From: Streptomyces hokutonensis
Lineage (GTDB): Bacteria > Actinomycetota > Actinomycetes > Streptomycetales > Streptomycetaceae
Assembly: GCF_000376565.1 (NCBI RefSeq)
Contig: NZ_BARG01000018.1
Span: forward strand, 124,001 to 188,000
Reading direction: 5' to 3'
DNA length: 64,000 nucleotides
Positions 51,259-61,629 of this stretch are shown here, in pieces. The notes beneath the pieces are model-generated. The model was not told where the DNA came from and did not search any database. It worked only from the letters and a program-made list of their open reading frames with translations. Numbering within the stretch: the first letter of the stretch is position 1; every line of letters begins with the position of its first letter. Both the position numbers and the translations under genes were made by a program.

Positions 51259-54200
51259 GTGGCTACGGGGGCTGTTGTGGCATCAGTTGTGACGCACCGT
51301 CATGTTCGCGCGCGCAGACGGCGGTTGAGAGATATCGCGGGGTTCGTGACGGCGATGGCCGTTCTGGCGGGGATTCCCGCCGTCGGTGTCACCGCGACCG
51401 CCTCGGCGGCGCACGCGGATTCGCTTTCCGAATCCTCCGGGGACAACACCCCCGAGGCGGAAAAGGCCGCCGCGAAGGCGGTGGCGACCGGTGAACGCGT
51501 GGAGATCGTCGGAAAGCGCACGGAATACACGTCGACTTATGCGAATCCGGACGGCACCACTTTTTCCCTCAGCATGTCCACCGCGCCGGTCCGGGTGAAG
51601 CAGGCCGATGGATCGTGGGCCGCGCCGGACGCGACGCTGGAGCGCCGGGCGGACGGCACGGTCGGTCCGAAGGCGGCCGTGGCGGACGTGTCCTTCTCCG
51701 GCGGCGGGGACGGTGCCGACCTGGTGACCGTCGAGGAGGGCGGCAAGTCGCTGACGGTCGGCTGGCCGGGCGAACTGCCCGAGCCGAGGCTGGACGGCGC
51801 TTCGGCGGTGTATCCGGAGGTGCTGCCCGGAGTGGACCTGCGGATGACCGCGACCGGTGAGGGTTATCGCCAGGTTCTCGTCGTCAAGTCGGCCGCCGCG
51901 GCGAAGAGCGACGAGCTGAAGAAGCTGGACTTTCCCGTCGAGGCGCGGGGGTTGACCCTGCGGGACGGTGGCGGTGGCGGCCTGGACGCCGTCGACGCCA
52001 ACGGCAATGCCGTGTTCCGCACCCCCACCGCCCGGCAGTGGGACTCCGCGGGGGACGCGTCGACGTCCGGAGCGTCCACCATGTCGCTCCGTACCGAGGA
52101 CACATCCTCGGCCACCACCGAGGACCCGACCGCAGACAACGGCGATTCCACGCCCGACCCCACCGCCGGCCCCAGCAACGGCGACGCCACCGCCGTCCTC
52201 CCCGTGACCTCGGACGCCGACTCGATCACCGTCGTGCCCGACGCCGGGCTGCTGACCGGTGACGACACCGTGTACCCGGTGTACGTCGACCCCGACGTGA
52301 CCTGGGGCGAGGCGGAGCGCACGCTGCTGTCCTCGGACGGCGACACCTTCTACAACTTCTCCGGCGGCAGTGACGGCGAGGGCATCGGCTACTGCGGGAC
52401 GTATGTGACGGGCGGCATCGGCTACTACTGCGGCTCGGGCTACAAGCAGCGGATGTACTTCGAGTTCGCGCCGACCGCGCTGCGCGGCAAGCGGGTGCTG
52501 GACGCGACGTTCCGGGTGACCGAGCGGTTCTCGATGTCCTGCGAGCGGACGGTCGTACAGCTGGTCCGGACGCCGAACATCTCGTCGGCGACGAACTGGC
52601 CGGGGCCGACCAGCAATTGGGACGTGATGGGGGACCGTACGGTCGCGGCCGGCCGCGGTGACGCGTGCACCCCGAGCCAGCCGGACGCGCCGATCGAGTT
52701 CAACGACGACCCGACGCAGAGCTACGAGAACCTCACCAGCACCGTGAAGTCCTTTGCCGCCGGCGGCTTCTCGCGGCTCACGCTGATGCTGAAGGCGGGC
52801 AACGAGTCCGACCCCAACGGCTGGAAGCGGTTCGACGACGACGCCGTACTCGATGTCAGCTATGTGGGTCTGCCGGGTGTGCCGACGAGCCCGGTCGTGG
52901 GCACCTCGTGCGAGACGGACCCGGCGGACCCGGCCTGGCTGTCGAACCCGAAGCCGAAGTTCAGCGGTGTGGTGCAGACGGAGGCGGGCGGTGAGAGCGG
53001 CGCGAATCTGCGGGCCCACTTCACCGTGCAGGAGAAGCAGAGCGACGGGACCTGGGACCTGGTGACCGAGCCGGTCCGGCCCTCCTCCGGCTATGTCGGC
53101 GACGGAGTGAAGGTCACGGAGGACTCGCCGATCACGCTGAAGCAGAACACCCCGTACCGAATGGCGGTGTTCACGCGCTCCTACTACAACAGCGGTGCGA
53201 ACAACATCGAGGCCCACAGCACGGTGACGACCAAGGGCTGGTGCTACTTCACGATCGACTCGACCCGGCCCAAGGCGCCGACGGTCACCAACCCGGCCGG
53301 CTCGCTCTACGACGTGTGCCCGGCCGAGGGCGACGGATGCGGGGCCGCGACCGGCGGGCCGGGGAAGTCCGGCGCGTTCGTCTTCACCAAGAACGCGGCC
53401 GACGCCAACATCGTGGCGTTCGAGTACAAGCTCGCCACCGACACCAAGTGGACCAAGGTGGCGGGCACGAACTCGGTGCTCCGCTCGGTCAAGCCCGTGT
53501 TGTCCGGCCTCCAGGTGCTGTACGTACGGGCGGTGGACAGCGTGGGGACGGGGCAGTCGGGAGACACGACGGCGGTCCGGATCAATGTCGCCGAGAGCAA
53601 GGGCGCCTCGGCCCGGTGGAACTTCAACGACAGCGCGGTCGGCTCCGGCGAGACCAACGCGTCCGACTCCGCGACGACCGAAGGGGTACGGCACCCGGCC
53701 ACCCTCTACAACACCGGCGCGGGCTGGTCGGGCCTCGGCCGCCGCGGTTCGCAGGACAGGTCGCTGGTGCTGAACGACAACTCCGACGCCACCCGGCAGA
53801 CGGGGTACGCCGCGACCGCGGGACCGGTGGTCAACACCCAGTCCTCGTACACCGTGTCCGCCTGGGCGTACCTCACGGACGACACCGTCTACCGGGGTGT
53901 CATGTCGCAGACCGGCAGCGACAGTTCGGGCTTCGTCCTCTACTACTCGGGCGGCGTCAAGCGGTGGATCTTCCGCTTCAACTGGAGCGACAGCACGGGA
54001 CGGCACTTCGTCACCACGGGTTCGACCGCCGAGGGCGTGCCCCTGAAGGTGTGGACCCACGTCGCCGCCGTCTACGACGCCGACGCCAGGACCATCCAGC
54101 TGTACCTCAACGGCCGTGCCCAGGACCCCCCGGTCGCCGTGCCGGCCGGCGGTGAGGTCCAGACCCCCGACGGTGCCCTGCAGATCGGCCGGGCCAGCTA

Positions 54201-55014
54201 TGTGTACGGCACGTACACGCAGTACTGGAAGGGCCGTATCGACGAGGCCGCGGTCTTCCCGGAGGCCCTTCAGCCGTCGGACATCGCGAAGGAGGCCAAG
54301 CTGCTGGACGCCACCGGCACCGCCACCGCCACCGAACTCATGGCGAACTGGAATCCGCAGGGCGCGACCGGCACCACGCTGGCCGACTCCCTCACCGGGT
54401 ACGGCCGTTCGCTGACCCTGTCCGGGGGCGCCGCGCTGGACGGTGAGTCGATCGTCCTGGACGGCGTGAACGACGCGGCCACCGTGGCGGGACCGGTCGT
54501 CGACGACACCGGCTCCTTCACCGTGACCACCGAGGTCGAACTCGATCGGGCCGCCCTGAGCACCAGAGCGGTCGGCTACGTCGGGCAGGTCCTCGGCCAG
54601 CGCGGCGCCGACGGTTCGGCCTGGGGGCTGTGGTACCAGCAGACCGGCACCGAGACCTGGTTCGACGACGACGGGAACCTGCACGAGGACCCGGCCGGGT
54701 TCTGGAAGTTCGGCCGCCGCAACAGCGACGGCAGCTTCGACGCGGTCACCTCCGACAGCACCGCCCTCACCGGCGCGGTCCGCCTGACCGGGGTGTACGA
54801 CGCCCAGGACGGCACGATCCGGCTCTACCTGGACTCCACGCGCAACGACGTGGAGACCGCGTACACGGCGAAGGCCGGCACGGGCGAACTGGCCGTCGGC
54901 AAGGGCTACGTCGGCGGGGCCTGGGGGTACTACCTGCCCGGCCGGATCAACGACATCCGGATCTGGGTCGGCGCCGCCGCGGACAGCGACCAGGTCGACA
55001 CGATGATCGGCTGA
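51259..55014 (+). CDS. Large exported protein with DNRLRE and LamG-like domains
   Basis: A 1251-residue exported protein of the type that accompanies RHS genes in streptomycetes. A signal segment near residues 28-52 (FVTAMAVLAGIPAVGVTATASAAHA) is followed by an opening region (VEIVGKRTEYTSTYANPDGT). Next comes a DNRLRE-type domain (YCGTYVTGGIGYYCGSGYKQ, RMYFEFAPTALRGKRVLDATF) near 370-520, beta-sandwich sequence to about 780, and two LamG-like lectin folds (SYTVSAWAYLTDDTVYRGVM and VTTEVELDRAALSTRAVGYV). It probably binds glycan or the RHS product at the cell surface. The GTG at 51259 has a weak GAAG; a GTG at 51277 is possible. It ends at a strong terminator. Confidence 0.8.
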   Translation: MATGAVVASVVTHRHVRARRRRLRDIAGFVTAMAVLAGIPAVGVTATASAAHADSLSESSGDNTPEAEKAAAKAVATGERVEIVGKRTEYTSTYANPDGTTFSLSMSTAPVRVKQADGSWAAPDATLERRADGTVGPKAAVADVSFSGGGDGADLVTVEEGGKSLTVGWPGELPEPRLDGASAVYPEVLPGVDLRMTATGEGYRQVLVVKSAAAAKSDELKKLDFPVEARGLTLRDGGGGGLDAVDANGNAVFRTPTARQWDSAGDASTSGASTMSLRTEDTSSATTEDPTADNGDSTPDPTAGPSNGDATAVLPVTSDADSITVVPDAGLLTGDDTVYPVYVDPDVTWGEAERTLLSSDGDTFYNFSGGSDGEGIGYCGTYVTGGIGYYCGSGYKQRMYFEFAPTALRGKRVLDATFRVTERFSMSCERTVVQLVRTPNISSATNWPGPTSNWDVMGDRTVAAGRGDACTPSQPDAPIEFNDDPTQSYENLTSTVKSFAAGGFSRLTLMLKAGNESDPNGWKRFDDDAVLDVSYVGLPGVPTSPVVGTSCETDPADPAWLSNPKPKFSGVVQTEAGGESGANLRAHFTVQEKQSDGTWDLVTEPVRPSSGYVGDGVKVTEDSPITLKQNTPYRMAVFTRSYYNSGANNIEAHSTVTTKGWCYFTIDSTRPKAPTVTNPAGSLYDVCPAEGDGCGAATGGPGKSGAFVFTKNAADANIVAFEYKLATDTKWTKVAGTNSVLRSVKPVLSGLQVLYVRAVDSVGTGQSGDTTAVRINVAESKGASARWNFNDSAVGSGETNASDSATTEGVRHPATLYNTGAGWSGLGRRGSQDRSLVLNDNSDATRQTGYAATAGPVVNTQSSYTVSAWAYLTDDTVYRGVMSQTGSDSSGFVLYYSGGVKRWIFRFNWSDSTGRHFVTTGSTAEGVPLKVWTHVAAVYDADARTIQLYLNGRAQDPPVAVPAGGEVQTPDGALQIGRASYVYGTYTQYWKGRIDEAAVFPEALQPSDIAKEAKLLDATGTATATELMANWNPQGATGTTLADSLTGYGRSLTLSGGAALDGESIVLDGVNDAATVAGPVVDDTGSFTVTTEVELDRAALSTRAVGYVGQVLGQRGADGSAWGLWYQQTGTETWFDDDGNLHEDPAGFWKFGRRNSDGSFDAVTSDSTALTGAVRLTGVYDAQDGTIRLYLDSTRNDVETAYTAKAGTGELAVGKGYVGGAWGYYLPGRINDIRIWVGAAADSDQVDTMIG

Positions 55015-55018
55015 TCTC

Positions 55019-55056
55019 CGTCGGCCGGCCCGGGTACCACCCCGGGCCGGCCGACG
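55019..55056 (+). terminator. Strong terminator after the LamG gene
   Basis: A perfect 16-bp stem (CGTCGGCCGGCCCGGG at 55019-55034, complement at 55041-55056) with a six-base loop. It separates the LamG gene from rhs2, which therefore needs its own promoter or read-through. Confidence 0.85.
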
Positions 55057-55124
55057 CACCGGCACGTCTTCCGTGCCCCGGGTTCACGCGGTCCCGCTCA
55101 CACTTCTCACGGGGGTCATCTCTC

Positions 55125-58100
55125 ATGTTCCGGAAACGCAGGTCACGACTGCGCCGTTGGCAGGTACGGGTCATACCCGGGGTGGCGCTCGGCGTCGCCC
55201 TGAGTCTCGCCGCCGGCGGCCTGACCGTCGCCCAGGCGGCCGAGAGACCCGAGCCCAAGCCCCTCTCGGCACTGTGGAAAAGAGACACCGCCGACACCAG
55301 GGCGGTGACGGCCCCCGGCGCCAAGGCCGCGCGCGAACGCGCCGCCCAGCAGCGCAAGGCCAACGACCGCCAGGCCCGGCGGGCCCGCGCCGAACAACAG
55401 GCCGACTGGCCCGCCCCCGCCGACCGCACCCTGGGCATCGGCCGCTCGGCCGCCCCCGCGACCGTGGGCGAGCTGCCCGTCGCACTGACCGTCCCGAAGA
55501 CCGCGAAGAAGCCCGCGTCGGGCACGGCCGCCGTGCGGGTCCTCGGCCACCAGGCCGCAACTGCCCTGGGCATCAAGGGAGTTCTGCTCAGCGTCCGTGC
55601 CGGGCAGGGCGGCTCCGCCCAGGTCGCGGTGGACTACGGCCGCTTCGCCTCCGCGTACGGCGGCGGCTGGGCCGGACGGCTCGGCCTGGTGAGCCTGCCG
55701 CAGTGCGCCCTGACCACTCCGGAGAAGACCGAGTGCCGCAGGACGACCCCGGTGGCGTCCCGCAACGACATCGACGGGCAGTCCGTGACCGGCACGGTCG
55801 CCCTGGCGAGCGCGGCGCCGACCGTGCTGGCCCTGGCCGCGACCGCGTCCGGCGAATCCGCGTCCGGCACGGGCACCTACGAGGCGTCCACGCTCTCCCC
55901 GTCGGCGACCTGGGAGGCGGGCTCCTCCTCCGGCGCGTTCAGCTGGTCGTACCCGATGGCCGTCCCGCCGGCCCCGGGAGCGACCCCGCCACTGACCCTG
56001 AGCTACAGCTCGGCCACCGTGGACGGACAGACGGCCGCCACCAACAACCAGACCAGCCAGGCCGGTGAGGGCTTCGACCTGTCGGCGAACTCCTATGTCG
56101 AGCGCTCCTACGGGTCCTGCGACGAGGACGGCCAGACCGACAAGAACGACCTGTGCTGGAAGTACGACAACGCCAGCCTGGTGCTCAACGGCAAGGCCAC
56201 CGAACTGGTCAAGGACGACACGACCGGCGCGTGGCGGCTGAAGAACGACGACGCCTCCACGGTCGCCCTGTCGACCGGCGCCGACAACAGCGACAACAAC
56301 GGCGAGTACTGGACCGTCACCACCGGCGACGGCATCCGCTACGTGTTCGGCCTGAACAAACTGGCGGGCGCCGGCACCGAACGCACCAACTCGGTGTGGA
56401 CCACCCCGGTCTTCGGCGACGACTCGGGCGAGCCCGGCTACGACCAGGGCAGCGCGTTCGCGAGCCGCGCCGTCACCCAGGCCTGGCGCTGGAACCTCGA
56501 CTACGTCGAGGACCTGCACGACAACGCCATGTCGTACTGGTACACCAAGGAGTCCAACCACTACGGCAAGAACGGCGCGAGCACCGCGACCGCGTCCTAC
56601 GACCGCGGCGGCTACCTCACCAAGATCCTCTACGGGCAGCGGGCCGACGCCCTGTTCTCCGGGGTCACCTCCGCGAAGGTCGAGTTCACCTATCTGGAGC
56701 GCTGCACGGCGACCGACTGCTCGGAGCTGAAGGACTCCACCTCGGACAACTGGCCCGACGTCCCCTTCGACACGATCTGCGCCTCCGGCGCCGACTGCCA
56801 CGCGACCGGCCCGGCGTTCTTCACCCGCAAGCGGCTGACCGGCGTCAACACCTTCGTGTGGTCGGCGGAGACCAGCGCCTTCACCGCCGTCGACTCCTGG
56901 GCGCTGACCCAGCAGTACCTCGACGGCGGGGACATCGGCGACACCTCGGACCAGACGCTCACGCTCAAGAGCATCGTGCGCACCGGCAAGGCCGGCACCG
57001 ACCTCGCCCTGCCCCCGATCACCTTCACCTACAACATGCGGCCCAACCGCGTCGACGCGACCACCGACGACATCCTGCCGCTGTCCAAGCCCCGTATCCG
57101 CACGGTCACTTCGGAGACGGGCGCGATCACCGACGTGACGTTCTCCGACCCGGAGTGCGTCCGCGGCAGCAACATGCCCGCCGCCCAGGACGACAACGCC
57201 AAGTCCTGCTACCCGCAGTACTGGCACATCAACGGCGCCACGGAGGCCTCGGTCGACTGGTTCCACAAGTACCGGGTGCTCGCCGTCGTCACCAGCGACC
57301 CGGCCGGCCACAACGAGAACGTCGTCAACAGCTACACCTACGCCGACCCGGCCTGGCACTACAACGACTCACCGCTCGCCCCGGCCGACGAACGCACCTG
57401 GTCGATCTGGCGCGGCTACGGCACCGTCACCTCCACCCGGGGCAACGGCGGCAACCTGAACAAGGTGACCTCGGTCTACCTCCAGGGCATGGACGGGGAC
57501 CGGCTCCTGGGCAGCGGCGGCACGCTCGACCCCGACGCCCGCCGCTCGGTGAACGTCTCCGGCATCCCCGTCTCCACCCTGAGCGTGCCGGCCCAGAAGG
57601 ACAGCGACCAGTTCGCGGGCCTCCTGCGCCAGCAGATCACCTACAACGGCAGCACTCCGATCACCGTGGCCGTCAGCGACCCCTGGTCGAAACGGACCGC
57701 CACCCAGCACAAGTCGTACGCCGACACCGAGAGTTACTACATCGGCATCGACAAGTCGACCACATCCACCTATCTGACGGCCTCCGGCACCTGGCGCAGC
57801 CGCACCACGGCCAGCACCTACGACGACTACGGCATGGTGTCCAAGGTCGACGACACCGGTGACACCGCCAAGTCGGGCGACGAGACCTGCACCCGCACCT
57901 GGTACGCCCGCAACGACGGCCTGGGCATCAACTCCCTGGTCTCCCGCACCCGGGTCGTCGGCCGGGCCTGCTCCGTCGCGGAGACCGCCCTGTCGCTGCC
58001 GGCCAACGCGGCCACCGCGGGCGACGTCCTGTCCGACTCGGCCACCTTCTACGACAACGCCACCACCACCGTGTGGAGCGCCGCCCAGACACCCACCAAG

Positions 58101-61100
58101 GGCGAGGCGACCTGGACCGGCCGCCCCAGCGGCTACCCCACCGCCGCGACCGGCGGCGAGCGCAACCCCGCGTCCTGGCAGACCACCGGCCGCACCACCT
58201 ACGACACCCTCGGCCGCTCCCTGACCACCACCGACGCGGGCGGCAACCCCACCACCGTCGTCTACACGCCGACGGCGACCGGACCGCTGACCCGCACCCA
58301 GACCACCGACGCCAAGTCGCAGAAGTCGTACATCTTCTTCGACCCGGCACGCGGCCTGACGACCAAGACCTACGACGTCAACAACAACCTCACGGAGTCG
58401 GCGTACGACGCGCTGGGCCGGACCACCTCCGTGTGGCTGCCCAACCGCAGCCACTCCGGCGGGCAGAGCGCCAGCTACGTCTTCCGCTACTCCGTCACCA
58501 ACGACGCCCCGTCCTGGACGACGACCGGCACGCTCAAGGCGGACGGCGACACCTACACCACCAGCTACAAGATCTACGACTCGATGCTCCGCACCATCCA
58601 GACCCAGACACCGGGAGCGACGAGCGGACGCATCCTCACCGACATCCGCTACGACAGCAGGGGACTGGCCGACGAGAACTACGCGGACGTCTACGACGCC
58701 GCCGCGCCGTCGGGGACGTACACACAGGCCGAGTACGGCGAGGCGCCCCGCCTGACGAAGACCGCCTACGACGCGGCCGGCCGGCCCGTCACCACCACGT
58801 TCCTGACCGGCGGCGTACAGCAGTGGCAGACCACCAACACCTACACCGGTGACTCCACCAGCACGACGGGCATCCCCGGCGGCTCCGCCAAGCGCACCAT
58901 CACCGACGCCCTGGGCCGCACGGTCGAGGAACGCCAGTATGCGGGCACCTCACCGACCGACACCGAGTTCGGCGGCACCACCGGAGCGGCCCACACCGGC
59001 ACCCGGTTCACGTTCACACCCGACGGGAAGAACAAGACGATCACCGGCCCGGACGGCGCCGCCTGGTCCTACACCTACGACCTGTACGGCCGTCAGATCA
59101 CCGCGAACGACCCGGACAAGGGCACCACGGCCACCGGCTACACGGCCCTCGACCAGGTGTCCTGGACGAAGGACGCCACCGGCCACGCCGTGATCTCCGC
59201 CTACGACGTGCTCGGCCGGGTCACCGACACCTGGAAGTCCGCCGTCGACGCGGACCTCACCAGCGCCACGGTGCTCACCGCGCAGAAGACGGACGCCAAC
59301 AAACTGACCCACTCCGAGTACGACACGGTCACCGGCGGCAAGGGACAGCCGGCGTCCTCCACCCGGTACGTCGGCGGCGCCACCACCAGCGGGTCCGCGT
59401 ACACCCAGAGCGTCACCGCGTACGACAAGCAGTACCACGCCACCGGCACCCGGCTGACGCTGCCCGCGAGCGACTCCCTGGTCACCTCCGGGGCGCTGGC
59501 CTCCAACACGCTCGACTTCTCCAGCTACTACAACATCGACGGCACCCTCCAGTACACCAACGAACCGGCGGCCGGCGGCCTCGCCGCGGAGAAGGTCGAG
59601 TACGGCTACAGCGACCGGGGACTCGCCACCACCCTCAGCGCCGGCGGCCAGGGCATCGTCCTCGGCACCACCTACACCGACCTCTCCCAGGTCTCCACCC
59701 GGCGCCTCGGCGTCTCGGAGGCCACCGGCGTGATGAAGGTCGACATCGTCCACGACTACCAGGACGGCACCGGCCGGCTGCTGCGCACCGAGGCCCGCGG
59801 CCAGGCCCACGCCTACGACGCGCTGAACCTCTTCTACTCCTACGACACGGCCGGCAACGTCACCAAGATCTCCGACACCACCACCCTCGGCGGCACCGGC
59901 GCGGCCGACACCCAGTGCCTCGGCTACGACGGCTACCAGCGCGTCACCGACGTCTGGACCCCCGCCGCCGGCGACTGCTCCGCCACGCCCAGCGCCTCGG
60001 CCCTGGCCGGCCCGGCCCCGTACTGGACGAGCTACACCTACAGCGACGGCGGACAGCGCGCGACCGAGAAGGAGCACCGCACCGACGGCACCGTCACCAC
60101 GCTCAACTACTGCTACAAGGGCGGCGCCACCCAGCCGCACACCCTGCTGACCACGACCACCGCCTCCTGCACCGGCGCCACCGCGACCTACGGCTACGAC
60201 GCGGCCGGCAACACCACCAAGCGGCCCGACGGCACCGCCACCCAGTCCCTCGCCTGGGACGACGAGGGCCGCCTCGCCAAGGTGACCGAGGACGCCCACA
60301 CCACGGACTACGTCTACGGCGCGGACGGAAACCTGCTCATCCGCCGGGACGCGGCCGGCGACACGGTGCTGTACCTCGGCTCCACCGAGGTCCACCTCAA
60401 GGCGGGCAAGAAGTGGGCCGACCGGTACTACGGCCTCGGCGAGAGCACGGTCGCGCTGCGCAGCACGCAGAGCGGCTCGGCCCAACTGTGCTGGCTCGCC
60501 GGGGACAAGCAGGGCACCAACAGCGTGGCCATCACCGCCGACGCGACCCAGACCCTCACCAAGCGCTACACCACGGTGTTCGGCGAGAGCCGCACCGGCG
60601 GCAGGGGCACCTGGCCCGACGACAAGGGCTTCCTCGGCCAGCCGTCCGACGGCGGAACAGGCCTGACCCACCTCGGCGCACGCGAGTACGACCCGGTCAT
60701 CGGCCAGTTCCTCAGCGTCGACCCGGTCCTCCAGGCGGAGATCCCGCAGAGCCTCAACGGCTACAGCTACGCCGGCCAGAACCCCGCCACCTACGCCGAC
60801 CCGGCCGGCACCGAGATCGGCTCCCGTCCCAACTCCTGCCAGTACGACCTGAAGTACTGCGACAAGAAGACACAGCAGGCCGTGGGCTACGACCCGAAGA
60901 CCCGCACGGTGGACTACACCAAGGGCACCCAGGTCGGCGACGGCTCGATCGTGAACGGCAAGCCGAAGACGAAGAAACTGCCCAAGATCGTCTACGACTG
61001 GATGACCAAGGACCTCGGCTACCAGGGCACGCGGTGGCTCACCGAACCGCAGTACAAGTCCTGGATCAGAACGGCGTCCGAGGACCAGGCGAAGGCCCAG

Positions 61101-61544
61101 ATCTCGTTCTTCCATGAGTGTTTGCAGGGCGGTAGCGCCAAGGACTGCATGAGCAAGTCCCAGAACGTGAAGATCGAGGAGAAGGAGGAGGACGACGGCC
61201 ACGCCTTCTTGAGCGACGACGTCGCCAACACGCTGAGCATCGCGAGTTCGGGCCTGGGTATTGCGGCGGCGTGCATGGGACCGACCCCCGCAGGAGCCGC
61301 CGTAGGCGTCGTGGCGGTCACCATCGGTATCGTTCTCGCGCTCGACACATGCGTGGCCGACCCGATCAGCCTGGGCTGTGCCTCGGCCGCCGTAGGCATC
61401 GCGGGTGGTTTGTTCCCGATCATCAAGAGCGGTGAAGCCGTGCAAGGTGTCACCTACCTCGCCAGCAACGCCGGCCGAGCCGGAAGGGCTGTCGCCAGCG
61501 GGGCGCGCAGCGCCTGGCGAAGCGTCAGCGGCTGGTTCGGCTGA
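55125..61544 (+). CDS. Secreted RHS-repeat protein 2 with hydrophobic C-terminal tail
   Basis: A 2139-residue exported protein. The basic N terminus and helix (MFRKRRSRLRRW, then VIPGVALGVALSLAAGGLTVAQAAE) form a signal peptide. An N-terminal region similar to RHS1 follows (SWSYPMAVPPAPGATPPLTL, NQTSQAGEGFDLSANSYVER), then many YD repeats and the core motif YDPVIGQFLSVDPV with NGYSYAGQNPATYADPAG at about residues 1860-1900. The final 235 residues differ wholly from RHS1: KLPKIVYDWMTKDLGYQGTR, an acidic link EEKEEDDGHAF, then a hydrophobic 70-residue stretch (SIASSGLGIAAACMGPTPAG, VVAVTIGIVLALDTC) with three cysteines. A pore-forming or membrane-active tail is plausible. A PH-like membrane gene follows after 85 bases. 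Confidence 0.85.
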   Translation: MFRKRRSRLRRWQVRVIPGVALGVALSLAAGGLTVAQAAERPEPKPLSALWKRDTADTRAVTAPGAKAARERAAQQRKANDRQARRARAEQQADWPAPADRTLGIGRSAAPATVGELPVALTVPKTAKKPASGTAAVRVLGHQAATALGIKGVLLSVRAGQGGSAQVAVDYGRFASAYGGGWAGRLGLVSLPQCALTTPEKTECRRTTPVASRNDIDGQSVTGTVALASAAPTVLALAATASGESASGTGTYEASTLSPSATWEAGSSSGAFSWSYPMAVPPAPGATPPLTLSYSSATVDGQTAATNNQTSQAGEGFDLSANSYVERSYGSCDEDGQTDKNDLCWKYDNASLVLNGKATELVKDDTTGAWRLKNDDASTVALSTGADNSDNNGEYWTVTTGDGIRYVFGLNKLAGAGTERTNSVWTTPVFGDDSGEPGYDQGSAFASRAVTQAWRWNLDYVEDLHDNAMSYWYTKESNHYGKNGASTATASYDRGGYLTKILYGQRADALFSGVTSAKVEFTYLERCTATDCSELKDSTSDNWPDVPFDTICASGADCHATGPAFFTRKRLTGVNTFVWSAETSAFTAVDSWALTQQYLDGGDIGDTSDQTLTLKSIVRTGKAGTDLALPPITFTYNMRPNRVDATTDDILPLSKPRIRTVTSETGAITDVTFSDPECVRGSNMPAAQDDNAKSCYPQYWHINGATEASVDWFHKYRVLAVVTSDPAGHNENVVNSYTYADPAWHYNDSPLAPADERTWSIWRGYGTVTSTRGNGGNLNKVTSVYLQGMDGDRLLGSGGTLDPDARRSVNVSGIPVSTLSVPAQKDSDQFAGLLRQQITYNGSTPITVAVSDPWSKRTATQHKSYADTESYYIGIDKSTTSTYLTASGTWRSRTTASTYDDYGMVSKVDDTGDTAKSGDETCTRTWYARNDGLGINSLVSRTRVVGRACSVAETALSLPANAATAGDVLSDSATFYDNATTTVWSAAQTPTKGEATWTGRPSGYPTAATGGERNPASWQTTGRTTYDTLGRSLTTTDAGGNPTTVVYTPTATGPLTRTQTTDAKSQKSYIFFDPARGLTTKTYDVNNNLTESAYDALGRTTSVWLPNRSHSGGQSASYVFRYSVTNDAPSWTTTGTLKADGDTYTTSYKIYDSMLRTIQTQTPGATSGRILTDIRYDSRGLADENYADVYDAAAPSGTYTQAEYGEAPRLTKTAYDAAGRPVTTTFLTGGVQQWQTTNTYTGDSTSTTGIPGGSAKRTITDALGRTVEERQYAGTSPTDTEFGGTTGAAHTGTRFTFTPDGKNKTITGPDGAAWSYTYDLYGRQITANDPDKGTTATGYTALDQVSWTKDATGHAVISAYDVLGRVTDTWKSAVDADLTSATVLTAQKTDANKLTHSEYDTVTGGKGQPASSTRYVGGATTSGSAYTQSVTAYDKQYHATGTRLTLPASDSLVTSGALASNTLDFSSYYNIDGTLQYTNEPAAGGLAAEKVEYGYSDRGLATTLSAGGQGIVLGTTYTDLSQVSTRRLGVSEATGVMKVDIVHDYQDGTGRLLRTEARGQAHAYDALNLFYSYDTAGNVTKISDTTTLGGTGAADTQCLGYDGYQRVTDVWTPAAGDCSATPSASALAGPAPYWTSYTYSDGGQRATEKEHRTDGTVTTLNYCYKGGATQPHTLLTTTTASCTGATATYGYDAAGNTTKRPDGTATQSLAWDDEGRLAKVTEDAHTTDYVYGADGNLLIRRDAAGDTVLYLGSTEVHLKAGKKWADRYYGLGESTVALRSTQSGSAQLCWLAGDKQGTNSVAITADATQTLTKRYTTVFGESRTGGRGTWPDDKGFLGQPSDGGTGLTHLGAREYDPVIGQFLSVDPVLQAEIPQSLNGYSYAGQNPATYADPAGTEIGSRPNSCQYDLKYCDKKTQQAVGYDPKTRTVDYTKGTQVGDGSIVNGKPKTKKLPKIVYDWMTKDLGYQGTRWLTEPQYKSWIRTASEDQAKAQISFFHECLQGGSAKDCMSKSQNVKIEEKEEDDGHAFLSDDVANTLSIASSGLGIAAACMGPTPAGAAVGVVAVTIGIVLALDTCVADPISLGCASAAVGIAGGLFPIIKSGEAVQGVTYLASNAGRAGRAVASGARSAWRSVSGWFG

Positions 61545-61629
61545 CGGACAGAACGGCCTCCTGCTTCTCCCCGGGGCGCCCGAAGCCGCCCCGGGGAGAA
61601 CAACCGGCAGAAGAGAATGAGGAACGACG

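Noticed and set aside
51283..55065. A 1260-codon open frame antisense to the LamG gene
   Set aside because: Same cause: composition shadow of a high-GC gene, no recognisable motif, and the plus-strand frame has a signal peptide and known domains.
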